From Allium sativum (Eukaryota; Streptophyta; Magnoliopsida; Asparagales; Amaryllidaceae): 64,000 nt of DNA. The DNA is taken from NCBI GenBank assembly GCA_030737875.1, contig CM060912.1, positions 201,885,231 to 201,949,230 on the forward strand, given 5' to 3'. Positions 9,740-22,260 of this stretch are shown in pieces. Under the pieces are notes generated by a model. It was not told the DNA's origin, did no database searches, and worked only from the letters and a program-made list of their open reading frames with translations. Position 1 is the first letter of the stretch; each line of letters opens with the position of its first letter. Both the position numbers and the translations under genes were made by a program.

Positions 9740-12700
9740 TGTAATGACCCGCATTGGCAGAGGTATTATAATTAATTTATTTAACTACATAAATGGTGAT
9801 TAAAAGGATTTAATGGTCATGGAATTAAATAACGGTGAATATTTAATTTAAATAATAAATTAAATAATATGTTTAATTCTGGAATAATCAGAATTGGTTG
9901 AAATGACGATATGGTGTGAACTGGATCATCTGCGATATTTAATTCAGTTTAGAATTGAATTTGAATAACGAATATATTATTTGAATGACAGTTTGAACGT
10001 ATAATTATATTATAATTAAAATCGAGCTCGAAATGGCGCTGTAGTTCGCTATTTGTCGATTTGAACTTCAACTGAATGTACAGGATTCGTTTTAAGCCGG
10101 ATTTCTGTGAAACAAGAAATGTGTGGAGCTGGTGGAGTATATCTTTCTAGTGGAAGAGAAAAATCGGGATTTCGTCGTGTAGATTTTGACTTACGTCCAA
10201 ATAAAATTTTAGAAAAGTCGCTGTGGAATTCCTTTATAATTTATAAAGGAATTATTTATATTTTTAAAAGGGATTTCAATATAAATGGAATATCGGGTTG
10301 ACCCAGATTTGAAATATCGAGTTATAAATCCCAGTAGAGCCGTATGATATTCTGTTGTGAGCATATACGATAATACAAATTTATTTGTATTTAAATTAAT
10401 TATATTTAAATATATTTATATATTTAAATGGGTCATCTAGAGCTTCAAAAATAGCCACTTTTGCAAACGAAGTCGGAATTCGACGAAACTAATTTTGTTA
10501 GATCCGCATTGTCAAATAGTTGCTAGATGTCAGTTTTCGTGATTTTTAGAGTCACTGTGTGGCCGTACGGATTTTTAGAGTGAGAAACAGTCAGTATTTT
10601 GACAGTTAAAAATATGTTGTGTGAGCAAACGGAGTCGGAATTCGACGAAACCAGTTTCGTTGGGTCCGTAATGTCGAACTGTAGCTGCATGTCCAGTTTC
10701 GTGATTTTTGGGTATCACGTGTGATCATAGTAATTTTTAGAAGATAAATTAACAAAAAGAATATTTCGAGAATATTCTCTAACTCAAAATATCTAAAACC
10801 CTATTCCCTATAAATAGCCCTCATTCCTTTCTAACCTAGAATTCATTTTTCCTTGGTCAAACTTCATTTCCGCCGTTCCTTTTTACAACGAAAACATTTT
10901 TCGATCTTTGAAAATCAAGGGGAAATGAAAATAAATTCTTATAGATCATATTATATATATGTATGAGTTTGGATTTGTGTATGCTTCGGTCTCGTACCAT
11001 TTTCTGTGTGTTCGACGTCAGTATAGCTCACTGGAAATTCCAACGCAAGGATTAGGGTCCGAGAAATCATGAGAATGAGGAACTTGCGATCGATTTGGTG
11101 ATTACTTCTAGATTGAGTGAAGAGTGTAGATTCAGTTGTGGGTTTTTGGTGAAAATTCGGTTATAAAAATGTCGATCTCTGTAATGGGTTACACAAGTTA
11201 TTGCCGTCGTCGGAATTTGATTGAGGGGTTCGAAGTGGGTACTTTTGGCGTAGGAAGATGGAGTGTTGGTCAGGGAAGATTATGGTGATTTAAGGGTGAA
11301 GTTCGGTTAAGAGAAAAGGTAGAAGTAGGTGTTTGAAATATGTGGAAGTGGCCATGAATTTGTTTCGATACCTGTAGAAGAAGGAAGGGAGGAGCACGGG
11401 TCTTGGTGTATGCGGGTGGGCTTGTGTGTGGTGATGGGCTAGGGGAAAAATCAAGGTTAAAGCCCAATTTCTCTTTAAAAGGAAATAAAAAAAACATTTG
11501 TTTTTATTTTTAAATAGTTAAAATTTGTGAATACCGCAACTTATTCATATGTCAACCAAATCCAGCGAAACCGGTCGCGTTTGGATCGTTTGGACGGGAA
11601 CTCCACAATGGGACTGACTGGGAGTGGATTGGAGCTCATTTGAATTTATGGCGAAATAAATTGTTTGATTCAAATCAAACAACAGTTTATCGTTCTTTAA
11701 CGGTGAACTGCAAATGTGAGTAAATCTCACTAACTATGAACAGTTTATAATTTCATGTTGTATTTTTAGAACTGTTAAATATTGGCTGATTGATTGTGTG
11801 TTGACTGTTTGATTGAACTACTAGTCAGTTAGTTGAATTTCTATATTGATTCTGTTTAACAGAATATATCATATGGAACTGAAAGTGATGTTGATTATAT
11901 TATGTAACATCTATGGATGCAGGGAAACAGGTTAGAGGGATCCAACTGGATTCCTCAATATTTAAAATACTGTTTTTTCATATATTGTGATATATGATGT
12001 GATATATAATCTGTTGTTGATCATATGTGTTTGGACGATGCTGATCATTGTGATTTGATATGTTGAATACCATAACATACCGAAATGTTGATAAGGGAAT
12101 ATTTTCAAAGTGATATTTGAAATAAAATATTTATAAATGGAATATTTATAAATAAGAAATATTTATAAATTGGAATATTTATAAATAGGAGATATTTAGA
12201 AAAAGGGAAAACGTTATAAAAAGGAAACTGTTATAAGAAGGAAATCATTTTTTAAGTAGAGAACCGTTACAAAAAGTAAATCTTTAAAATGAATAAATGT
12301 TGTTAAAAAGGAAATCTTTATAAAGCGAATAAAGGAGTTAATCGAATATATAGTTTATTCAAATAGAATAAAAGGAGTTAATCGAAAATATAGTTTATTC
12401 AAATAGAATTAAAAGAGTTATCGAATATAGTTTGATCGATAGGAGTTAAGTGAATAGAGTTAGAGTTAATCGAATATAGTTACTCGAAAGAAAGGTTAAG
12501 TAAGGAAGTTAGTTAAAGAAATATAAAGTGAACTTTGCCTATTTCAAAGTTAGAAATGTCGTTCAGTTAAGGTCTGAGAGGTAGTTCTACCCCAACTTGA
12601 TTGGCTTCGTTTTTAACTAAGGAATAGTTAAGGTTCGGCAGTAAAGGAAATGATTTGAGTTGGCATCGCGATGGCTTGTTTAAACATCTGTCTAAGTCCA

Positions 12701-14327
12701 ATGAAGAAGCTTTGGAAATGTTTTACAAATAAGAAACCAGAAATGTTTTCAAATAAAGAAAACAAGAAATGGGAATGTTTTCCATTGTTAATGACGTATA
12801 TTTTCCAAATTTAGAAAATAAGAAATATTGAATATAGCTAAACAGGAGATAAGTAAATTAATGAAATAAAGAGATAAATGTTGAATGGTGGTTGATCGAT
12901 ATAAATTTCCATTTGGAAATAATATCGTTGTTTGCACACCTGTTTTTCTTTGATAGTTAAATCACAGACTATCGAAGTTTTGACCATTTTAACGTTGTTA
13001 ATATGGAGAGACCGGTTGGATTATTTTCCAGAGAACCACTCTGTATTGGCATAAGCGTTGCGAATCATATATGCCAAAGGAAATTGAAGACGGAGTTATG
13101 CAAGGGCTATCCTGTTTACAGAATAGTGCATTCGGTTCATCCTGTTCCTGGATAACTTGTATGGACGAATGCCTGACAGAGTATTTCCAGACGATCACGT
13201 ATATTGATTTTTCCAACCGTACCAAGATTGGAAGCAGAGAAGGAAACTTCTTTTAGCTAACACATAATGTATGGTTGAGGACGTCAATCGGTGATTTGAT
13301 GGATTTGATGATGTGGCATTCAAAGTGAATCTGGTGTGATGATAAAGCGTAGCTTCTAGCCTCATCATCCGGTAAATGACAGAAATCGGGCAGGCAGCAT
13401 GGCTAAGTCGGTCGCACCGAAGTAGGGTGTATAATCACATGATCTAGAGTTTCATTTTCTTCTAAAAATCAATTGTTGATGTTGTCCCATTCGGGAAATG
13501 GTTGCTGATCCCAACCGTTGGTGATATACATTCGATACACTCAAGCGAAATGAGTGGTCGGTCATGTGTGGCCGGCTGGCAAGATGTTCTTGTTGAACCC
13601 AGCGTATTCCTTTCTAGAGATACACTAGCGAAAGGTGGTTCCATACTTTGTCATAGTTGGAAATCCATTACCCAATACGTGCTTGCGGTTTTGATTGTAT
13701 AATATATATGTAGAACGTGAGATGAAAGCTTTTCTGCTAGATGATTTTTATATTGTGTTGATAGACATTATTATAATATCAAAAGGTTTTTGATATAAAG
13801 ATAATTTGGATTCTCATAAGGGAAAAACCCGTTCCGTTATACGGCGTGGTCTTATGAGATATCGTTTACTTATTCAACTGTTTTAAACTGTTTTACTCAT
13901 ACCAGTCCCATAACTGACCCGGAGTTTATTTGTTTGTTTCCCTAAACTCTTGGGTGCCTTTATTTGTACGGGCAGTTAAGTAATTGGGATTTACAGATAT
14001 ACTGGAAGAGCTTGGAGTAGGAGGCTTCAGGATTATATAGCAATAGTTATTTCTGCTGTGTTTTAAGTGTTGTACTTTGATAATGATGTATATTCAAGTA
14101 CAGATGTATATTTCAAGTTATGTTATATGTATTATATGTTATTCGTTCCGCTGTGAGATTCGTGTTACTCTGATGTTGTGTTCTTCTTCTTCTTCTATTC
14201 TAAGTTTCTATCTTATCTTTCCTCACCCTCTAATTTCTTTCATTAATGATCGGTATTTTTCGATGTTTGTTAGTCATCAGTGAGTTTGTGGCGATAACCA
14301 AATTCGACAAAATCCCGGGTCATTACA
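9740..14327 (+). repeat. 3' LTR of E1
   Basis: 4588 bp, colinear with 1644-6220. TATA at 10809-10817; candidate intron 11716-11922; box at 12569-12608; conserved island at about 13480-13660; end ...CCCGGGTCATTACA. It retains five bases (GATACACTAG region near 13619) that the 5' copy lost near 5517. Confidence 0.93.
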
Positions 14328-14332
14328 TTATG
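14328..14332. repeat. Right TSD of E1 (TTATG)
   Basis: Exact copy of 1639-1643. Confidence 0.95.
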
Positions 14333-16023
14333 CCTCAACTGCTATTAATAAAAGATTTCATAATATTATAATTCACTAACAACAAACATAACTACTCACA
14401 TTAAGAAAAAACAATTCAAGTTTACACCTTTTGTGAATTAGTAATTTCATTACAAAAATAGCTAAATTCATTACATATGTCAATAAAACTACATGCACTT
14501 ATTAAATGAGAAGTTTTCTACATGGTCTCATGACTACTTTACTTTCATTTAATACACAACAGCACAACATAATAATCATAATAAATTTCTAATAAATAAA
14601 TATGATCCAATATTACTATACCAATATTTCTTCTTCTACAATAAACTTCTACTCTCCCCAATCTTCAAGCTATTACACCTGCAAGCACAAGTTAACAAAA
14701 ATAAAAAGCAGATGTGAATACACAAGAACAGTGATAACAAGATAGAATAACTTGACATGGACTAACGATCCAAGCATGAAATATGCTTACCTTGTATATT
14801 GTAGGTAGATTCTGAGTTTGAACATGAAATATGCTTGCCTTCTAACATAGAAGAGCTCTCTAGTAATCCCCGTACTCCATGAAAAGGCCAACAATGTTAA
14901 ACTAGGCAATTGCAAAAGTGGGTTGAATTCTGAAACATATAATCATCACGACAAAACCAATTTCATTAATCCAAATAAATATCCGCAGAATATAAGATAT
15001 GATAAAATGATTTTATCAAATAATATATGAAAGTATTGTGTGTTACCTGTATGGCATATATGCTGCCATTAACAATCAAATATAATGGCCTAAGCTTATC
15101 AATTGGGAGGTTTTTGGCCTTCATTTATGACATGAATATAATTTTCTTGCAGTATAAAAAAACGAGTCATAGATAATAAGAGAGTATATGCAACCACAAA
15201 AGGAAAAGAGGGAAAATAAGGTCATCGGTCAGTAAACACCATATCATGCATAGTTATACACACTCAAGATATTATGTGTCACAGACCAGGCAAACAAAAA
15301 ATTTACAACACTGAAATCTTAGCGATCTGTATTCCGGGGATCGCTTTGGTAAGTTTTGCTAAGACCCAACCAGCTGTTCTCCAAAACCAAGAGAAAATGC
15401 ACAAACATAAGGGCTTTTCTGCCAACTCTGCACAATTCAAAATTGTCTAGACTGAGACAAAAAAGTTCCCAGCAAACATTTATCTAGGATTAAAAAGAAT
15501 TAAAATGTAACACTCAAAGCTCCACTACGATTTTCAGATACATGGCCTGAGAAGCTTGAAATATTTACTTCAGCGGAACTAGCTTCATTCAACAAAAATT
15601 ATGTAAGAAACATAATTCGACATTATTAAGAATAAAGGAGGCAACAAATAATTATGGAGATCTACATGCACAAACAATTTATACTATTTTTTGTCGATAC
15701 CATAAATTTTGACAACATAACCAGTTCCTAGCACTTGTTGATGTTTTAAAATATGCATCGACTTATATTTATTAATGTACAGTAATTCAGCAATTAAAAA
15801 AAAGGAGACAAGATACAGACGGAGGCATTGTCACTTAAAGGTCAAAAGAATGTGATGTCTGCCAAGTTTACTTATCTATTTGTATTCTCTTATCTCTGAT
15901 GGGAAGGTGAATAGGCTGTTGTGCTTTGTGTGGGTAATCCGACCCTTTGTATACTTTCAGATGGGTAAATAGAGTCCTACCTAGATACATCACATATATA
16001 TTTAGTTAGTTTTTAACTCATAA
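14333..16023. other. Non-LTR stretch, probably the continuation of 1291-1643
   Basis: Rejoins the sequence interrupted by E1, as the TSD shows. AT-rich (about 70%), with no frame longer than about 60 codons and no recognisable domain. It contains an exact inverted repeat AGCGATC...GATCGCT at about 15320-15345 and a possible splice acceptor TTCTTGCAG near 15145. It could be intronic or untranslated sequence of a decayed DNA transposon or host intergenic DNA. I cannot tell which. Confidence 0.4.
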
Positions 16024-16421
16024 TGTAACACCCTGCATTTTGTAACAATTAAATAATTAAATAATGCATATGTGTATATATATATATGCATAGACATAAA
16101 CATTTAAAAGAAAAATATAATAATGATAATATATGATTGCATGTAATAAACACATGCACTGAAAATGAAGTAAAATATTAATGTAAATAAAATGTTATGC
16201 ATGCATTAAAAGAAAGAAATGATTGGTTGCATGTAGTGTAAATATGTTGCATGCATGATTTACAAATATTATGCATTAATAATAAAAGGGAAATAAAAGA
16301 AAAAGATGCATGCAAAATGATAAAGTTACATGCAATGGTTTAAATGAAATATTGTAACAAACATGAAAAAGAGAAATAAGAAGAGAACAATAACGACCAT
16401 TGTTCTAAGCCTTGTTAACAA

Positions 16422-16495
16422 TAGCCTTAGTAGTCCAGTTGGTTAGAGCATGTGGCTTGCATATAAGAGGTACAAAGTTTGATCCCCACCGGCGT
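16422..16495 (+). pseudogene. tRNA-like segment inside the E5 LTR
   Basis: TAGTCCAGTTGG (16431-16442) resembles a tRNA A box, and AGTTTGATCCC (16476-16486) a B box, 34 bp later, with GTTAGAGCA and GAGGTAC between them as in many tRNAs. The acceptor and anticodon stems do not pair convincingly and no CCA follows. It is therefore a decayed tRNA gene or the head of a tRNA-derived SINE, not a working tRNA. Confidence 0.45.
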
Positions 16496-16765
16496 CATAT
16501 TTTTGTTTTAATTAAACAGCTAAAATAACACATGTTCTAAAGAGAAAATATGTATAAACGCACATATAAGGAAAAAAAATACATATAAGGAAGTGTGGAA
16601 AAATATATGTACATAAGTATATGTAAATACACATGCATATATGTGTAGAAATATATATATACAAAAGATAAAGTTCAAGATAAGGCTGCAATCAAAGAAA
16701 TATGGCAAGAATTAAATAACGGTAAAACACCGTTTGAATTTTGAAAACGAAATGAAAGTTGTGCG

Positions 16766-16801
<36 letters not shown>

Positions 16802-17054
16802 TAAAATGGTCATTAGAAGTTTTGTATATATATAAGGAGATTATATGTAAATATAATATCTAAATAAATTCCAGAAATTCAAATGTTCAAACAAATAAAC
16901 TTCTACGCCAAAACAGCTCGCGGGACACATGGGCGTTCGACCCAGGGGTCGACCCACCCTAGATCCGGGCAGATTCCTCGATGAATCTGGACTGTTTTAT
17001 TAATCAAATTCAATGTTGACTCAGCTCTAAGTGTACGATAAGATCCTGAACACC

Positions 17055-17063
17055 TATAAATAG
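17055..17063 (+). promoter_or_regulatory. TATA box of the E5 LTR
   Basis: TATAAATAG about 1030 bp into the LTR and about 70 bp after a GC-rich box. Confidence 0.55.
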
Positions 17064-17904
17064 GCTAGCAGAGCCTATCCTAAATCTCATATTTATGAGA
17101 CGATGTCTATACTCTACCTTTCTTCCTCCTCCTCAAATCTCTTCAAAAAATAGAATAATCAGTTTAGGAAAATGATTCAAGATCTGGAAGAAAAGAATGA
17201 AAATTAATAAAGAAGGTGTTCAGAATCATATTCGAAGTACGATAATTTCTTAGATATGGTCTATTTCAATTTTCTCCTTTTTCTTCCATTTATCTTTTAG
17301 TAAGAAATGTGGATCCGTGGTTGCTAGGTTCTAAATTCAGTTAGGAGGACACTGCAGTACTAGATCTGGACCAGACTAAGGATTTGGAAAGCAAATTAGG
17401 TGAGTTTGGATTATAGTTATATCATTTTCTATAATGGTAAATTATCGTTTGACATTCCCCGTTAATATGTAATGTAAATCTGCTTGAATGATTAAAACTG
17501 TTGAAATGCTAATATGACATGTTGAAATATTAATATGTTGGAAAATTCATATGTTGAAATGTTTAATATGCTGGAATGTTCATATGTTGAATGTAAACTT
17601 GTTAAAACATGTGTAGCGATTATTGTTGTATACATATATGTTCTAATTACATGATTAACTTGTGGCATATTATGTACTTGAATTATTAACTATAGAATTG
17701 AGAAAATTACATGTTAATTTGTTAGATTTGAACAATTACATGATTAAATGATTACATATTAGAATAGAATTAATTACATGTTAGAAAGAACATGCGACAT
17801 AAAATAGGCTTAATATGATGACATGTAAAATATAGATTATAGTAAAAATTTGAAAGAATGGACACGCCTAAATTATATAGAAAATTTGCAGTAAATAGAA
17901 AACT

Positions 17905-18145
17905 GTAATGCACTTAGACATGAGGTTAAATTCAACTTGTGGTAGAAGCCTACCCAGAACCGTCCAGCAAATCTAGCGTCCACAAGTTGTTAATTTAATG
18001 TGTGGGGTCTAGTGCGTAAATAAACATGTAATAGTGCTAAACACAAGGTTAAGTCAACCTGTGGAAGAAGTCTGCTCGTAACCGCCCGACAAATCCAACA
18101 TCCACAAGTGGTAGGCTTAATGTGAGAGATCTAGTACGTAAACAT
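17905..18145. repeat. Two tandem 120-bp copies in the E5 LTR
   Basis: 17905-18027 and 18028-18145 are diverged tandem copies (shared words: GGTTAA..TCAACNTGTGG, GAAG..CT, CCACAAGT, TCTAGT.CGTAAA). The first contains the inverted pair AACTTGTGG / CCACAAGTT. Confidence 0.75.
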
Positions 18146-18180
18146 ATATATAAATATATATATATAAAAGGATAGATATA

Positions 18181-21128
18181 TGTAACAACCCACATTTTAC
18201 GTATCGAAAGATCGTAAAATATTTTTATTTTATTCCCTGAGGGTTGGATCATTCTCACATTTTAATGTGTTGCTTATGGGGGTGCGAGACATGTCCATAA
18301 TTTTTACCGATTTTGTTTGTGACCATTTTGTCGCTATCAGTCCTGTGCAGGGAATAACTTTTGACTCAGGTTGAATCAGGTGGTGAGACCTGTGCCATTG
18401 GAAAGGAAATGTTGATTGCCTTTCCATAGAGTGGTTACATCAAAGATTTGGCTCAGCGGTTTGGGAGGAATCGCTATTTTAAGGTTTTTTAGTTCGTTGT
18501 TCAGGTTTTGAGAGCCATAATGGGCTGATTTGGGACGGCCAATGGAAGGGTATAAATAGGGGGTGGGAGGTATAAGAAATGGTTTAGTTTCTCTATTGTC
18601 TCATTTGGTGGCCTATGTTCCTCCTTTCTCTAATACATTTCCACCATCAAAAATCAAAATCTAAAGAGGGAAATCATAGATCTACAATGTTGGAGGCTAG
18701 ATCTACATCAATTGAAGAGGGAGTTCATCGGATCAAGGGGTTTGGTTTGAATTACATGCTGTCCGGAATCTTATTACATTGATTTTAGCATATTTTGGAG
18801 AATCGGTGAGTGATTTGCATCTCTCACATGGATTCAATGAAGTATATGAATGTCTGATCATGTTTTTCATCAAATTCAAGTCTTTTACCATAGATCTATA
18901 CCAATATAAGTCCATTTTAATATGAAACCCCTTAGGATCCAATTTAGCAAGTTTAAATCGGTTATATCTATGACATTTCATATGTTTATGTCTATTAGAT
19001 CCATCGTTTTGATCATATATTCATTTTGAATGGTTATAGTGAAATTTACAACATTTTAGTGATAATCGTCATATTCATATTGTTAGCAATCTTATGACAT
19101 GTTTATGGTTGTATTTGGTGAATTGGTTGAGCATGTTTTGTCGACTTGGTCGATTGGAGAAGTTTGGTCGAGATTGGACTCGAATTGAAGGTTACAGCTT
19201 TTGGGTCGCACGTACAAGCTACAGGTCGAGCATGAAGTACATGTGTAATACAAGAACAGTACAAGTGGAAGTACATGAATGATCGGTCACTCTTGATGTT
19301 GAGTCGATCGAGCGACCCTGAGGGGAAATTGACGTGGTCGGTCGAGCAACTCAGACTCGGTCGGTCGAGTCGCTGTCTGAAGCGGGTTGATTAGTTCCAA
19401 AGAAGGAGCTAGGTGAAAGGTTTCGAGCGAGCAAGCCTGGATCAAGGGTTTCAAGCAAGCGAGCCTGGGTGAGAGGGTCAGTCGAATGATCCTAAGTGTG
19501 AAGGATGGAGAAGTAAAGTGGAATGGTCGGGTCGGGTCGGCTTCAATGTTTTGGGTTGGTCATCACATTACCAGTTGGATCACTAATGAGATGCACGAGT
19601 GGTTTGTCGAGCCTCCAGGAAGTGGGTCGGATCGACCATAGTAAAAGGAGGGCTTTTGGGTCGGTCGTGTACCATAAGCCACTGGGTCGGTCGTGTAGGG
19701 TCAAACGGAAATTCTAGTCGGCCTGGTCGTTGTGGTGGAGGCACAAGTGTTGTAGTTTGTTTCCTTTAACAAATCGATGTGATGCTATGGGTTGTTTTGA
19801 ACCATATGATTGATGTTTCTTTGTTTCGAGGTTGGTGATAACTTCGAGGAAAATCCTAAAGGGAATATTCAAAATGTTGAATGTGTTCATTGATCGGCGT
19901 GGAACAACGAAGAAGTTGGCAACTTAAAGGTTGTGAGTTGGTGAATAATGTTTGCTTGAGAAGGTTTCTTGAGCTATGAAAAGTCATCGGGTTGGATGAG
20001 TAGAGATGCGAAGACCGAGAGATGATTGCTGAAGTAAGTTCTAGCAGGCTCGAAGCAGGGGTACACTAGAGACGTCTAAAAGACCAGTTGTAGGTTAAGT
20101 ACCCTGGATATCGTTGAAAGGGCAAGTTGTCAAGGTTGGACATACATACGTATCATTAAAAGGAGTATGAAGTTTGTGCTAGAACTGTGGTTACCATTAG
20201 CCCTTGACATATGGCCAGGTCGGTTGTCATACGATTAACGATGGTTTAAAAGTAGGATTGGTGGTGATAACCAGAGTCAGTCATGGATGTTTGATTATTT
20301 GGATGCTCTGTTTGTACCGTCTCACATATATTGTCCAACGTCGAAGGAGATGTTCCTTGAGTGCTTGTCTAATATTGATTTAGGCCTCTAAGGCTTGTGC
20401 TCGAGAGATATCGAATTCGATTAGAATGGTTTTCATGAGATATATATAATATGGACGGCATGAGTGCTTTGCCTTGATTGAATGGATGTTCTGGTTTCCA
20501 TGAATGTATGGTTGAAATATTATTGTAAAGGCTATCGTTGTCCGATGTGGGGAAGGCAGGATTGAGTTCTTCTCTGGTGTTGTGGGTAGATTAGTATGTT
20601 TATCTATCCATTCTCATCTACTTTATTGTTTAAAGTTTGTTAGCTGTTTTATCGCTTACTAAGACTGTTGTTTGACTCAAGGTTTTATGTTTCCTCTTAT
20701 TACCTTGGGCTGTTCATTCGGTTTGGATGGGCAGACTAGGTAGAAGGTGACAGGTGATTAGTGAGGACGATGCTGTTGCGCGAAGGCGGGCAGGAGGTTG
20801 GCATATTACTTTACTACTATCTAGTATTTTTGTTTCCACTGTTTAAGTTGCTCTATTGGTGTTGTAGTGAGGCCTTATGTACATACTTGATATTTCATAT
20901 GATGTTGAGATAATATTTTAGGATGTTGTTAAAGTTTGAAAAGTTTGCTATATGATGCTTCACTATTATTACCTGTTGTACATGTTCTATTATATTTTAT
21001 CCTTGCGCTGTGAGTTATACGACAAGTTCCGATGTTGTTTACCTACTCTGATCGTCCATAGCTGCCTGGCACACCTTTCAACATACTATCCCTCTTGTTT
21101 AGTGAATGGGTTATGGGCAGTCATCGCA
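18181..21128 (+). repeat. 5' LTR of E3
   Basis: About 2.95 kb, starting TGTAACAACCC. The right end at 21128 is inferred from the decayed PBS that follows. The interval 18181-20010 is matched by 25830-27609 plus 49135-49226. TATA at 18551. From about 19300 to 19700 it is unusually rich in GGTCGGTCGAG-like words and in a short tandem GAGCGAGC.AGCCTGG. The small reading frames here are not conserved proteins. Confidence 0.8.
18551..18559 (+). promoter_or_regulatory. TATA box, E3 5' LTR
   Basis: TATAAATAG at LTR position 371; the same motif is at 26211-26219 in the 3' LTR. Confidence 0.6.
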
Positions 21129-21145
21129 TTTTATATCAAAGCTCT
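21129..21145 (+). other. Decayed primer-binding site of E3
   Basis: TTTATATCAAAGCTC resembles TTGGTATCAGAGCTC with three substitutions. It marks the end of the 5' LTR. Confidence 0.55.
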
Positions 21146-21313
21146 AGTTAATGATTTTAGCCAAAGTTCGAAGACGTAATTACGTATGAGAGACGTACTT
21201 GTAGATTTCAGTTGGATGCTTATTATATATATTAGCATATATAGTAGTAGCGGTTGTATTCCTTTAGTAATTTTTCTTGGGAGTTGCTAATTGTTCTAAA
21301 CTGCAGATTTGGA

Positions 21314-22260
21314 ATGAGTAGACGACCATCAGGACATGCTGCTGGGGGATCTAATACTAGAGGGGGAAATGGCGGTGAACCAGACTACCTTACCATGTTT
21401 GAAGCCATGATGGAGGCATTCATGCGAAGGGTCCTCGCTCTAGTGGCAGCTACGGTAGACGTAGGAGTTCAGTTGCCTAGGGTTATAGATTTTGCGAAGC
21501 TATGCAAAGATTATACATCTCTAGGAGGGAAACCATTCAATGGAACTGAGCCAGCTGAAGAGGTTCAGAGGTGGATGGATTCTTGTGTCCGTATCTTTAG
21601 GGACTTGGGGTTGGATAATGCAACCAAGAGAAAGCTTGCATTATGGCAACTGCAAGGCAGAGCCATGGAATGGTGAAATTCAGTCACGCTTGAGACTACA
21701 GAGGAAGAAATTTCATGGGAGCATTTCCAGGCTAAGTTTGAAGAAAAGTTTATCTCCACTACTCAGAAGTCAGCTTTGTTCAAGAAGTTCGTGGAGCTGA
21801 AACAGAATGGTCGTTCTGTGCTTGATTATGTTTCTAATTTCGAGGCCTTGTCTAAATATGCTCATTCATACATTGATACACCTTATTAGAAGAGCGAGAA
21901 GTTTGTTATTGGTCTGGATACCTATATTGGAAGGCCGTTGGTGGATCATCTTGATGACTCATTCGAGAAGATTATGGAAAAAGCTATTCGCCATGGGAGC
22001 CTATATCCTAAGGAAGTAAATGTTGTCGCTGCAACCAAAGAAGTTCAGAAACCACAGCAGGGTGGTAATAATAAGAATAGGAAGCAGCAACAACAGAAGG
22101 GAAAAGATGGACAAAACAAGCCTAAGAGTGAGGTGGTTTGCTTTAACTACCAACAAAAAAGGCCATTTTGCTAATGAGTGCAAGAATCCCAAAGCTGAGA
22201 AGAAGTGCTTCAAGTGTGGGAAGCCTGGGCATGGAAGAAAGACTGTCTAGAATCAGCTAA
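21314..22260 (+). pseudogene. gag: gag of E3 (capsid and zinc knuckles), broken
   Basis: The Gag protein would form the virus-like particle and bind element RNA in the cytoplasm. One frame runs from ATG 21314 and shows the retrotransposon capsid signature (F.G..PAEEVQRWMDS...IF..L, about residues 65-110) and an ALWQLQGRAMEW motif. The frame then meets TGA at 21674 and TAG at 21887, but recognisable capsid sequence continues on the far side of both. A Gln/Lys-rich basic stretch (22040-22120) leads to two CCHC zinc knuckles (22137-22250). The first has Tyr in place of its second Cys, and a frame shift falls at an A-run (about 22153); a second shift falls in the second knuckle near 22240. No functional Gag can be made. 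Confidence 0.85.

Larger units (their letters stand above)
1644..14327 (+). mobile_element. E1: complete non-autonomous LTR retrotransposon (LARD-like)
   Basis: 12.7-kb element with two LTRs of 4577 and 4588 bp, ends TGTAATGACCC...GGGTCATTACA (an exact 11-bp inverted repeat), a 5-bp TSD, a PBS at 6223 and a PPT ending at 9739. The 3.5-kb internal region has no gag, protease, reverse transcriptase or integrase sequence in any frame, so it must depend on proteins from elsewhere. Over the first 205 bp the LTRs differ at about 7 sites (about 3.4%). The PBS and the pre-PPT hairpin match those of E2, E3 and E4, pointing to a Tekay/Del-type chromovirus as likely donor of its machinery (inference). 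Confidence 0.93.
16024..18180 (+). mobile_element. E5: start of an LTR, cut by insertion of E3
   Basis: Begins TGTAACACCCTGCATTTTG, the same style of LTR start as E3 and E6. It has AT-rich sequence, a tRNA-like segment, a GC-rich box (about 16917-16985), TATA at 17055, and a 120-bp tandem pair at its right end. At 18181 E3 begins. The rest of E5 would lie beyond the right edge of the window, because E3 is not closed here. Neither the end nor the TSD is visible. Confidence 0.6.

Noticed and set aside
13502..13702. Open frame repeated in E1 and E2 LTRs (also 32817-33035 and 48296-48514), looking like a small conserved protein
   Set aside because: The E1 5' LTR copy has a 5-bp loss near 5517 and the E4 copies carry an extra base, both breaking the frame while the nucleotide sequence stays conserved. 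The conservation is better explained by non-coding function.
14333..16023. Host gene exons
   Set aside because: A few splice-like words exist, but there is no frame with recognisable protein sequence on either strand.
16422..16495. Functional tRNA gene
   Set aside because: The acceptor and anticodon stems do not pair well and the A and B boxes deviate from consensus; kept only as a tRNA-like pseudogene.
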